NCBI RefSeq assembly: GCF_003384725.1
Contig: NZ_QNVV01000007.1
Span: 147,988 to 211,987 of the forward strand
Reading direction: 5' to 3'
Length of the DNA stretch: 64,000 nucleotides
Source of the DNA: Chryseobacterium pennipullorum
Lineage (GTDB): Bacteria > Bacteroidota > Bacteroidia > Flavobacteriales > Weeksellaceae
Shown: positions 52,569 through 62,790 of the stretch, piece after piece
Numbering within the stretch: the first letter of the stretch is position 1
Layout of the letters: each line of letters begins with the position of its first letter
Made by a program: the position numbers and the translations under genes
Notes under the pieces: generated by a model
The model's input: the letters and a program-made list of their open reading frames with translations, nothing else
Database searches by the model: none
Told to the model about the DNA's origin: nothing

Positions 52569-53591
52569 TCATCCGTTGTCATCGGGAATGACCAGATTTT
52601 GGTAATTCTTAATTCCGGAATTGAATTTTTCTTCCATTCTTAGCCTCAGTTTCCTTGGTTTGTAAACAATTAGCGATTCTCCGAATCCCAAAAGCAGCCT
52701 TTCCAGCTCAAAATTAATTTGTACGCAAATTTTAAAGAGCGTTCCTTCATTGGTTTCAGCAATGATTTCCTGACTGCTGTGAAGCGGTTTTGTTTTTACG
52801 TAAGGAGAATTGGCGGAGTTGACAAAGAAAACTATATTCCTGGGAGCCATCGATTCTGAAACGGTCACACCAACGATATCTTTAAAGTATTCATCTCCAT
52901 CAAGCTCTTTATCAATATACTTAAGTTTCTCATCTATTTCTATGCTTTCCATCCTGTCCAGTGCCAGGTTATACATTTTCTGTTTATAAAGACAGATCAG
53001 AAACCAGCGGTTGTTAAACTCTTTCAGGAGCTGCGGATGTACGGTATATACGTTCGAATCCCTTGCGGTAAAGCTTTTATATAGAATTTTCAAAACTTTT
53101 TTACTGATAATACTTTCATAGAGTATATCAATATGTTCCAGTCCTTTCAGCTGTTCGTTTTTATCCAGATGAATGATCGATTTCTGACTGGTTGCATGAA
53201 TGGAATCTTCCAGTTTTTGTATGACCCCGTTCATCTCTTTAAACATAGAAAAATCTTTAAACTGCTTTAAAATCTGAACTGCATTATTCATGGCCTTCAG
53301 GTCACTTTCGTTCACAGAAATATTATGAATACTATACTCCGGATCGCTGTAACGGTAATACTTTCTCTCATAGACCTCAATAGGAGCTTCATATCCGAAT
53401 TTTTCGCTTCGCATGTTCTGAAGGTCCAGCTGTACGGTCCGTTTACTTACATAAGATTCCTTGCCTTCAAATTCAAACAGAGCTTCTGAACATTCATCAA
53501 TCAGATCTTCGAGTGTATATTTTCTGTATTTGTTTTTAAGACACTTATCTAATGTTTTATATCGGATCAGGGCGTTTTTATTCGATGACAT
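52569..53591 (-). CDS. WYL-domain transcriptional regulator
   Basis: 340 residues. An N-terminal winged-helix region (RYKTLDKCLKNKYRKYTLEDLIDECSEAL; SKRTVQLDLQNMRSE) is followed by a WYL ligand-binding domain. There HPQLLKEFNNRWFLICLYKQ holds the W-Y-L equivalent, and EGTLFKICVQINFELERLLLGFGE is the C-terminal extension. WYL proteins often sense nucleic acids or nucleotides and, in several bacteria, regulate RtcB-type RNA repair operons. It lies beside rtcB, transcribed away, with the hopJ-like gene between. Confidence 0.9.
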   Translation of the reverse strand: MSSNKNALIRYKTLDKCLKNKYRKYTLEDLIDECSEALFEFEGKESYVSKRTVQLDLQNMRSEKFGYEAPIEVYERKYYRYSDPEYSIHNISVNESDLKAMNNAVQILKQFKDFSMFKEMNGVIQKLEDSIHATSQKSIIHLDKNEQLKGLEHIDILYESIISKKVLKILYKSFTARDSNVYTVHPQLLKEFNNRWFLICLYKQKMYNLALDRMESIEIDEKLKYIDKELDGDEYFKDIVGVTVSESMAPRNIVFFVNSANSPYVKTKPLHSSQEIIAETNEGTLFKICVQINFELERLLLGFGESLIVYKPRKLRLRMEEKFNSGIKNYQNLVIPDDNG

Positions 53592-53682
53592 AACCTTTGT
53601 GTTTATAAATCTATTGCTTATGGAAGCACCGGAAGATTACATGAAATTCACTATAACTGTTCACAGTTTCTTTCCATACAAC

Positions 53683-54018
53683 TTATTTTCTGACCAGAGC
53701 TTCCCCTTCAAAAGTAATTCCTTCCCAGCCGTACTGCATAAAGTTTCTGATATTCTGATGATCCTCTCCCTGAGGGTTTTTCAAAACGTCTTCTCTGTAA
53801 AATTCTCCAAAAAGAAAAAGAGTCTGTTCTTTTGGAAGTTCATGAAGCTTTGCAAAACTGAAAACTTTGCATGAACCATTGTTCTGCCCTGCCTGATTGG
53901 TAGTATCCCCATTTTTAAATTCCGTTGGGGTAAAATCAAAGTGTTCATCGATAGAAGCGATGACCTCTTTAAACTGTATTGTTTCCGGGAATTTTTTTAG
54001 TTGTTCCATTAAGACCAT
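53683..54018 (-). CDS. HopJ-family protein
   Basis: 111 residues matching the family named 'HopJ type III effector': FTPTEFKNGDTTNQAGQNNG and FSFAKLHELPKEQTLFLFGEFYREDVLKNPQG. The name is historical; there is no type III secretion system here. Role unknown. Divergent from rtcB and in line with the WYL regulator gene 91 bp downstream. Confidence 0.85.
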   Translation of the reverse strand: MVLMEQLKKFPETIQFKEVIASIDEHFDFTPTEFKNGDTTNQAGQNNGSCKVFSFAKLHELPKEQTLFLFGEFYREDVLKNPQGEDHQNIRNFMQYGWEGITFEGEALVRK

Positions 54019-54082
54019 AAGTATCGTTTTATTGTATGAAGTAAGAAAGCACTTATTTCGGTGCTCCCTGCTTAGTTTTTAA

Positions 54083-55555
<1,473 letters not shown>

Positions 55556-55582
55556 ATTTCTTATTTACGATGACTCAGCATA

Positions 55583-55613
55583 AACCTTATAGGTTACAGA
55601 AATCTATAAGGTT
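55583..55613. repeat. Dispersed palindrome, copy C
   Basis: AACCTTATAGGTT and a near-inverse TCTATAAGGTT around a short centre. Same family as 341-373. Lies just after rtcB. Confidence 0.7.
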
Positions 55614-55632
55614 GTCAAAAAACTAATACCCA

Positions 55633-55662
55633 AACCTTACAGGGGTAAAAGCCTGTAAGGTT
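55633..55662. repeat. Dispersed palindrome, copy D
   Basis: AACCTTACAGG and CCTGTAAGGTT arms, compensating changes in both arms relative to copy C. Same family as 341-373. Confidence 0.7.
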
Positions 55663-55685
55663 CATGAAAACTTATCATAAAGGCA

Positions 55686-55796
55686 GGGGCAGTAGCTCAG
55701 ATGGTAGAGCAACAAAATTACTTTTCGCTGCAGGCAAATAAAGTTCCTATGAATCACCAGATTTGTGGGTCACAGGTTCGAGTCCTGTCTGCTCCT
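55686..55796 (+). ncRNA. tRNA-like RNA with a 38-nt insertion in the anticodon loop
   Basis: All four cloverleaf stems are present. Acceptor GGGGCAG (55686-55692) with CTGCTCC (55789-55795), one G-U pair. D stem GCTC/GAGC with loop AGATGGTA containing the conserved GG. Anticodon stem ACAAA (55712-55716) with TTTGT (55762-55766). Variable loop GGGTC. T arm ACAGG-TTCGAGT-CCTGT. The anticodon loop is 45 nt (55717-55761) instead of 7. CCA is not encoded and the discriminator is U. U33, G37 and A38 equivalents are kept at the loop ends. It follows rtcB and precedes hairpins that share the insert's motif. It cannot decode unless the insert is removed. Confidence 0.85.
55720..55750 (+). ncRNA. Motif unit 1, circularly permuted, inside the tRNA-like loop
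   Basis: Inner stem ACTTT (55720-55724) with AAAGT (55740-55744). Internal loop has C726 opposite AAA (55736-55738). Outer stem GCT (55727-55729) with GGC (55733-55735), capped by a GCA triloop. TCCTAT follows at 55745-55750. The same elements occur in units 2-4, but with strand order reversed: here the inner stem opens onto the tRNA anticodon stem. Confidence 0.8.
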
Positions 55797-55850
55797 CAAT
55801 AGAATGAAATGGCTTATATTCATATCTGTCATTCCATACTAAAAAAATGT

Positions 55851-55893
55851 AAGGCACAGAAAGTTCCTATATTTTAGAAATACTTTCCGCCTT
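55851..55893 (+). ncRNA. Motif unit 2, hairpin
   Basis: Outer stem AAGGC/GCCTT, internal loop ACA opposite C, inner stem GAAAGT/ACTTTC, and a loop that begins TCCTAT. Stem sequences differ from units 3 and 4 but pairing is kept. Confidence 0.82.
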
Positions 55894-55904
55894 TTTCAAA
55901 ATAC

Positions 55905-55952
55905 AAGGCAAAGGGAGTTCCTATATTTTTTGGATAAATTACTCCCCGCTTT
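55905..55952 (+). ncRNA. Motif unit 3, hairpin
   Basis: Outer stem AAGGC/GCTTT (one G-U), internal loop AAA opposite C, inner stem GGGAGT/ACTCCC, and a loop that begins TCCTAT. Compared with unit 2, three inner base pairs have changed on both sides. Confidence 0.82.
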
Positions 55953-55961
55953 TTATAAACT

Positions 55962-56017
55962 ATAGGTAAAAGGAGTTCCTATACACTTCACTTTTAATGA
56001 ACCTACTCCTCACTTAT
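55962..56017 (+). ncRNA. Motif unit 4, hairpin
   Basis: Outer stem ATAGGT/ACTTAT (one G-U), internal loop AAA opposite C, inner stem AGGAGT/ACTCCT, and a 28-nt loop that begins TCCTAT. It ends 18 nt before the start of the downstream gene, so it may also influence its translation. Confidence 0.82.
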
Positions 56018-56035
56018 TTTTTTAAACTTAAAACA

Positions 56036-57790
56036 ATGAAAACATTACAATTATTCAATGCTGTATTGGCTAAAAAATCAGATAAAACACCATTTATTTC
56101 CAATGAAGGTTTTATTATTGAGTCTGATGCACTTTGGGCTAAAAAAGAGATCGTTTCTTATTATGCAAAGGAAAAATTAAATGGAAATGATCTGAATAAA
56201 ACGTTTCATAAATCCTGGGGGAAAATAAAAAACACCTCCAGAATTGACCTGTTTTTTGAACAGATTCAACATTATATTTCTACCTATGGAAGTAATTTCC
56301 AGAGTGAAGTCTATATTCCTAATGAAATACTGAATGTTCCTGATGTGAAGCTGATATTTAAGGTATTCAAAGCTTATACGGTAGAAGAAATGCAGGAAAA
56401 ATGTCTTTCTCTGCTGAGATCCGGAATTGCTTTAAAAGAAGAAACGATCAATGATCTTTTATATATCCTTACAGAAGAGCTTGATTATGATTTTACAGGA
56501 AAAGAAAACATCAGAAATAAAGAAGCCATCATAAAAATCGCTGATTTATATGAGATCTATCCGGAAAATCCTGTTGAATTTTTCCGTTATGTGATTTATA
56601 AAACCACTCAAACAACGCTTTTAATTAAAAATGATGAATTGATTGGATTAATTCAACAAAGCAAATTCAATCCAACCCATCTGTTCGAAAGCTTTGGAAT
56701 GGAAAAAATGGCTGAAATTTTCAACAGATTTAAACCGTTATTTCTTGCTTATAAAAACAGAGCTCCGAAAGCGATTAACAAAATTTCGAAGCTGTCTAAA
56801 GTACACCATAAGCCATTCATTTCAAATCCGTTGAATGAGGCGACTCATACATTATTGGAAACCAGCGATTGGCATTGGTTAGAAAATACAACACCGTTTG
56901 CCCTATTCAAAGCATTGTCAGCCTGCCATTCCAGAATGTATGGTCAGGACACTTTTGTCTATAGAGTCAGAAATGGAAAATCATGGGTTAAAAAAGGGAA
57001 GGAAACTTCTGTGAATCTGTTAAACTATGGTTTTATTTTAGATTTTTTGAAGCTGAAATACGAAAGTTTTTCCGGAAAGAAATTTTATTTCCCAGAGAAT
57101 GTAGAATTTGCGCTGCCAACATCTGAAAAAATGTTTGTTGGAAATATTCCTACCGGAACCCGTTTTTATGCAGATAGACTGGCTGTTGGTATTTATTGGG
57201 AAGATAGATGGGGTGCCCGGGACCTTGATCTTTCAGGATTGAACATTGCAGGAAAAATAGGTTGGAATGCAGATTATAATTATGATGATGGACAGCTGAT
57301 GTATTCCGGAGATGTGACTTCGGCTCCCAGCGGTGCTGTAGAATATCTTTACGCCAATAAAGGGTTAAGTACCTCTACTCTTGTCATGAACAATGTATTC
57401 AGCGGAGATGCGAATTGTGGATATAAAATCGTGATCGGAAAGGGAGATCAAATTTCCTACGATTATATGATGAATCCCAATAATCTCTTTGCTGAAGCGA
57501 GATGTAACTCGGTTCAGAAACAGACAATCCTGGGAATCCTATTGCCAAAGAACGGAAAACAATGCTTCGTATTGTTGAATTTCGGAGCGGGACATTCTCA
57601 TGTTTCCGGAAATAATGAGGTATCCATAATGGCTACCAATGCATTATACCAGCAGTGGTATGAAGCAATGTCTTTCAATGAACTTGTAAAAGAGCTTGGA
57701 GCAGAGATTACCACAAAAAAAGCAGAAGCTGATTTTGATTTTTCACTGGAAACTTTGGAAAAAGATAGCTTTATCAGAATTTTTAAATAA
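56036..57790 (+). CDS. Uncharacterised two-domain protein of the rtcB/tRNA-like locus
   Basis: 584 residues from the ATG at 56036. An earlier ATG at 55997 lies inside hairpin unit 4 and is unlikely. The N-terminal 270 residues are all-helical and basic in places (FLAYKNRAPKAINKISKLSKVHHK), suggesting an RNA-binding repeat scaffold. By position it is comparable to the TROVE/Ro60 proteins found beside RtcB elsewhere, but I see no clear TROVE or von Willebrand motif. The C-terminal 220 residues are beta-rich with IYWEDRWGARDLDLSGL, KIGWNADYN and MYSGDVTSAPSGAVEYLY, a TerD-like pattern. A terminator follows. Function unknown. Confidence 0.85.
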   Translation: MKTLQLFNAVLAKKSDKTPFISNEGFIIESDALWAKKEIVSYYAKEKLNGNDLNKTFHKSWGKIKNTSRIDLFFEQIQHYISTYGSNFQSEVYIPNEILNVPDVKLIFKVFKAYTVEEMQEKCLSLLRSGIALKEETINDLLYILTEELDYDFTGKENIRNKEAIIKIADLYEIYPENPVEFFRYVIYKTTQTTLLIKNDELIGLIQQSKFNPTHLFESFGMEKMAEIFNRFKPLFLAYKNRAPKAINKISKLSKVHHKPFISNPLNEATHTLLETSDWHWLENTTPFALFKALSACHSRMYGQDTFVYRVRNGKSWVKKGKETSVNLLNYGFILDFLKLKYESFSGKKFYFPENVEFALPTSEKMFVGNIPTGTRFYADRLAVGIYWEDRWGARDLDLSGLNIAGKIGWNADYNYDDGQLMYSGDVTSAPSGAVEYLYANKGLSTSTLVMNNVFSGDANCGYKIVIGKGDQISYDYMMNPNNLFAEARCNSVQKQTILGILLPKNGKQCFVLLNFGAGHSHVSGNNEVSIMATNALYQQWYEAMSFNELVKELGAEITTKKAEADFDFSLETLEKDSFIRIFK

Positions 57791-57827
57791 AAAAGCGCTG
57801 TTCAATAGATTTGAACGGCGCTTTTCT
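57791..57827 (+). terminator. Terminator of the rtcB-locus protein gene
   Basis: Arms AAAAGCGCTGTTCAA and TTGAACGGCGCTTTT (one mismatch) with a 5-nt loop and T run. Confidence 0.88.
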
Positions 57828-57939
57828 TTTAACAGATGATTTTATCTCTCAAAGACTGAACAGATTTTCTTAAGCATAAACATTGTGCGATTTGTGGGAG
57901 CTGTGGGAGCTTTTTATTTCCCACGGATGTCCCAGATTT

Positions 57940-57978
57940 TTACTCTCGCAAATTTTGCAGATCATGCAGATTTATTTT
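57940..57978. repeat. CGCAAATTTTGCAGAT-type intergenic repeat
   Basis: CTCGCAAATTTTGCAGATCA then TGCAGATT, related to 25402-25433. It fills the gap between two convergent units. Confidence 0.5.
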
Positions 57979-57991
57979 TTACATTAAATAG

Positions 57992-58546
57992 TTATCCATT
58001 TATTTTCTTAATGGAAAAATAGCCTTCGTTAGCTTCAATAATTACTTTCTTTCCGTAATCAATCTGAATATTGAACATATTTTCTAAAGGAAACTGCAAT
58101 ACAGTCTGGAGAATCAGACGGATGACACCGGCGTGAGCGATGATCAGAACTTTTTCAGCATCTTTTTTAGCGATCAATTCATTCCAGAAATCATGCACCC
58201 GGATCTGCATGTCAAGAAGATTCTCACCTCCGGCAGCTCTGATGCTGATAAAATCCTCATACCAGGGATTGATTTCCTCCGCTGGAATTTCAGTCCATTT
58301 TTTCAGTTCCCAGGCTCCGAAATTCATCTCCCGAAGTCTTTTATCTGTTTCATACTCGAATGCAAAGTGATCGGCTAAAAGACAACATCGCTTTGACGGA
58401 CTTGTAAAAACCAGATCAAAATCACGAGCCATATTTACTTCTGCAAAATCATCAAGATATTGTTTCCGCAAGGGTACGTCGGCAAATCCATAACACAGGT
58501 TTTCAGGATTCTCTACCGCGGTATGACGGATTAGATGAATTTCCAT
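57992..58546 (-). CDS. cobC: Histidine phosphatase, probable alpha-ribazole phosphatase
   Basis: 184-residue phosphoglycerate-mutase-fold enzyme with the catalytic motif LIRHTAVENP at the start and a second His in LIIAHAGVIRL. Placed after cobS (16-bp overlap) and cobT, so it probably removes the phosphate of alpha-ribazole phosphate or cobalamin phosphate in lower-ligand assembly. Confidence 0.85.
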   Translation of the reverse strand: MEIHLIRHTAVENPENLCYGFADVPLRKQYLDDFAEVNMARDFDLVFTSPSKRCCLLADHFAFEYETDKRLREMNFGAWELKKWTEIPAEEINPWYEDFISIRAAGGENLLDMQIRVHDFWNELIAKKDAEKVLIIAHAGVIRLILQTVLQFPLENMFNIQIDYGKKVIIEANEGYFSIKKING

Positions 58547-59313
58547 ACAATGATTGTTCCCAGGTAAAACAAAACTTCACAAACCTGCTGTACAGATCCC
58601 AGGCAATCACCTGTATATCCTCCAATATGCTTTTTAAAATACCATCCCAGGTACATCTTTCCAAGATAGGCCAGAATAAAAGCAAAGATCAGCCGCCAGT
58701 CCGGTATGAGCATGAAAGAAATAAGAATACTTACAAAGCCTACCATCAAGGCCATTGTGTCCAAAGGTGTATTGGCCAGAGGCTTTGACTTGCTGGCATC
58801 AATATCTGTCACATACCGGTGGGTATAGATCATGGTGCCGGAAATAAATCTGCTGGCTGTGTGAGCCATAATGATAATGCCAGAAGTTTTCAATACATCA
58901 ACGGTACCCAACGCCTGAATGCTCAGGAATTTCAAAGCAAACACCAAAATAATTCCAATCGTTCCATAAGCTCCCACTCTGCTGTCTTTCATGATGGTCA
59001 GAATTTTTTCTTTTCCATATCCGCCCCCGAAGCTGTCACACATATCCGTAAAACCGTCTTCATGAAATGCACCGGTCAGTAAAACACTGGAAATCATCAT
59101 CAGAACAATTCCGATTTCCAGATTGAAAATCTGGGAAGAAAAATAGAGGATCACAGCATTGATCAACCCTACGACGAGCCCGACCCATGCAAAATACTTC
59201 TGAGATTTATTCATGATCTCACTGGAATACGGAATAGCCACCGGAACAGGGATCCTGGTAAAAAACATGAGTGCCGTTGCAAAATAAATCAGTTCATTCT
59301 TTAAGGTCTTCAT
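58531..59313 (-). CDS. cobS: Adenosylcobinamide-GDP ribazoletransferase
   Basis: Membrane enzyme that joins adenosylcobinamide-GDP to alpha-ribazole, completing cobalamin. 260 residues from the ATG at 59313 (MKTLKNELIYFATALMFFTR), 1 bp after the cobT stop. Motifs: FFTRIPVPV, the acidic metal site GAFHEDGFTDMCDSFGGG, and SRVGAYGTIGIILV, then several hydrophobic segments. Overlaps cobC. Confidence 0.92.
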   Translation of the reverse strand: MKTLKNELIYFATALMFFTRIPVPVAIPYSSEIMNKSQKYFAWVGLVVGLINAVILYFSSQIFNLEIGIVLMMISSVLLTGAFHEDGFTDMCDSFGGGYGKEKILTIMKDSRVGAYGTIGIILVFALKFLSIQALGTVDVLKTSGIIIMAHTASRFISGTMIYTHRYVTDIDASKSKPLANTPLDTMALMVGFVSILISFMLIPDWRLIFAFILAYLGKMYLGWYFKKHIGGYTGDCLGSVQQVCEVLFYLGTIIVWKFI

Positions 59314-59314
59314 T

Positions 59315-60334
<1,020 letters not shown>

Positions 60335-60515
60335 TTATGTTAAGTAGAAAAATGCAATATTAGTAAAATAGGGGATATTTTGCAGGGTATGCCATGTAAA
60401 AAGTACGTGTAATTTTAGAATTGGGTTGCTAGATACCCAGTGTTAGAAGAAAGTTTTTACACGCTCACCCTCAAACCCAAGAACTCACATCCCGAATTTC
60501 TTAACTTCAAACAAC

Positions 60516-60551
60516 TACGCAAGTACATTACGCACAATGCCATTTACTTTG
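60516..60551 (+). promoter_or_regulatory. Operator and promoter element of the nucleotidyltransferase gene
   Basis: TACGCAA-N5-TTACGCA (60516-60534), then 13 bp to TTTG of a -7-like TTACTTTG (60544-60551). It aligns over its whole length with the rtcB element at 54115-54150, including the bases between operator and -7 box (CAAT/ATTAC then CTTTGCA). Confidence 0.7.
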
Positions 60552-60566
60552 CACTATAAATCATAA

Positions 60567-61322
<756 letters not shown>

Positions 61323-61324
61323 GG

Positions 61325-61352
61325 ATTACGGGAAACCGTAGTCTTTTTTTAT
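61325..61352 (+). terminator. Terminator of the nucleotidyltransferase gene
   Basis: GATTACGG / CCGTAGTC stem (one G-U pair), GAAA tetraloop and seven Ts. Confidence 0.85.
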
Positions 61353-61515
61353 GGATTCTAAATATATTGTTAGCAGGAAAAATACCACAAAATTTATACA
61401 TTATTAATATATTAGGAAACCTTAAAATCAATCATAAACACAATATTGAAAACAAATTAAAATTAGTTATTGCAGAAAACAAAACTCTTTAATACAATAG
61501 AAATTATTTAATGAT

Positions 61516-62736
61516 ATGAAAAAAGTAAATGTTTTAAGAATTTTTTTAGCTTCTCCAGGTGATGTTAAAGCAGAAAGAGAAATGATATTTGCCTTAAAAG
61601 AAGACTTAGATTTATTAATAGGAAAAGATAAAAATATAAAATTCGAAATTGTCAACTGGGAAAGGAATACTTATCCAGGAAAAGGAATTGATGCTCAAGA
61701 TGTTATTAATGAACAAATAAATGGTGAATATGATGTCTTTATTGGTATTTTCTGGCAACGATTTGGAACTCCTACTAACCGATATGAATCAGGAACACTT
61801 GAAGAATATGAAAACGCAAAAAAGAAATATGAGAGTGATAAAGAAAACACTCATATTATGATGTACTTTAAAACCGAAGGAAATCCCAATATATACGATA
61901 TAGATATTGAACAGCTTAAAAAAGTTAAAAGCTTTAAAGATAGAATATCGAAAGAAGATGGTGTATTATATTTCGAATTTGAGAAAACAGAAGATTTAAA
62001 AAACTTAGCGCAAATTAATTTAGCAAACCTAGTTAGAGATAAATTTTCAAAAAAGAAAAGAAATGTAAGAAAATCACCGCAACAAAAAAACGATTCTCTT
62101 TCAACAAAAATGACGGATGTCGATAAATATGAATTACTAGCTATGAGAATTGATAAAGGAGATTATAACATAGAATTTGAGAGTTTTTTAGAAGATATTG
62201 AAAAAACAAATAGCTTTTTATCTGACCTATCTTCATCAACAAACAAACTAATTTTAGTTATGAATTTTTTTACTACCAAAACTAGTGAAAAAACAAAACA
62301 GTTAAATAGAGTTAATAATATAAAAGATGAAAGATTACGTTTAACAAAAGCAAAAAAAGTTTCAAATGATTATGCTGATGATTTAGATAAATATTCTGAA
62401 GATTTTGAAACTCTTTTACCTGAATTTAAAGAATCGATTAGTAACAGTATACAATCATATTCTGAAATTATTTACAAAACTATCAACTCAAATTCATTTG
62501 ATCAAAATAACAAAAATGAGTTACTCGAAAATTTACCTAATTTTATTTCTTCTGTAGAAACTGCAATAGAAGGGACTGCGGATTTCCTTGAGACTTTTAC
62601 TAAAATGAATACACACCTTACATCCAAGTATAGTACTGCTAAAAGAAGGGCAGAACTTGCAACAAATAATGTCTTCAAAGAATTGATCAGAACAAAAAAG
62701 CTATTAAAACAATTACTTGATGATAATAAAGATTAA
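61516..62736 (+). CDS. DUF4062 domain protein
   Basis: 406 residues. The N-terminal domain (1-170) is DUF4062, a TIR-like fold: LRIFLASPGDVKAEREMIF, then DVFIGIFWQRFGTPTNRYESGTLEEYENA. The C-terminal half is predicted long helices, probably coiled coil (NVFKELIRTKKLLKQLLDDNKD at the end). The gene is visibly more AT-rich than its neighbours and interrupts two related nucleotidyltransferase genes, so recent transfer is likely. DUF4062 proteins often occur in defence-related gene sets; the role here is unknown. Confidence 0.85.
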   Translation: MKKVNVLRIFLASPGDVKAEREMIFALKEDLDLLIGKDKNIKFEIVNWERNTYPGKGIDAQDVINEQINGEYDVFIGIFWQRFGTPTNRYESGTLEEYENAKKKYESDKENTHIMMYFKTEGNPNIYDIDIEQLKKVKSFKDRISKEDGVLYFEFEKTEDLKNLAQINLANLVRDKFSKKKRNVRKSPQQKNDSLSTKMTDVDKYELLAMRIDKGDYNIEFESFLEDIEKTNSFLSDLSSSTNKLILVMNFFTTKTSEKTKQLNRVNNIKDERLRLTKAKKVSNDYADDLDKYSEDFETLLPEFKESISNSIQSYSEIIYKTINSNSFDQNNKNELLENLPNFISSVETAIEGTADFLETFTKMNTHLTSKYSTAKRRAELATNNVFKELIRTKKLLKQLLDDNKD

Positions 62737-62790
62737 TTATTTACATATCATTATATAAGATTTCACAAAAGAAATCATAATATATAAAAA

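Noticed and set aside
53683..54018. Type III secretion effector implied by the HopJ name
   Set aside because: The family is widespread in non-pathogens, and no secretion system genes are present.
55717..55761. Group I or group II intron in the tRNA
   Set aside because: 38 nt is far too short for either class and no core motifs are visible.
55686..55796. Ordinary functional tRNA gene
   Set aside because: The 45-nt anticodon loop cannot decode as it stands and no standard anticodon can be assigned.
55861..55890. Similarity of AAAGTTCCTATATTTTAGAA to the yeast FRT recombination site
   Set aside because: Only a short shared core. The other three units do not keep it outside TCCTAT, and no Flp-like recombinase is expected in bacteria.
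55720..56017. CRISPR-like array for the repeated TCCTAT units
   Set aside because: Repeats are short and the surrounding stem sequences vary in a covarying way. Spacing is irregular and no cas gene is present.
55851..56017. Hammerhead, twister or pistol ribozyme
   Set aside because: The conserved core sequences of these classes (for example CTGATGA and GAAA of the hammerhead) are not present. A new class is not excluded.
55997..56035. Upstream ATG for the 584-residue protein
   Set aside because: It lies within hairpin unit 4, and the added 13 residues look non-coding.
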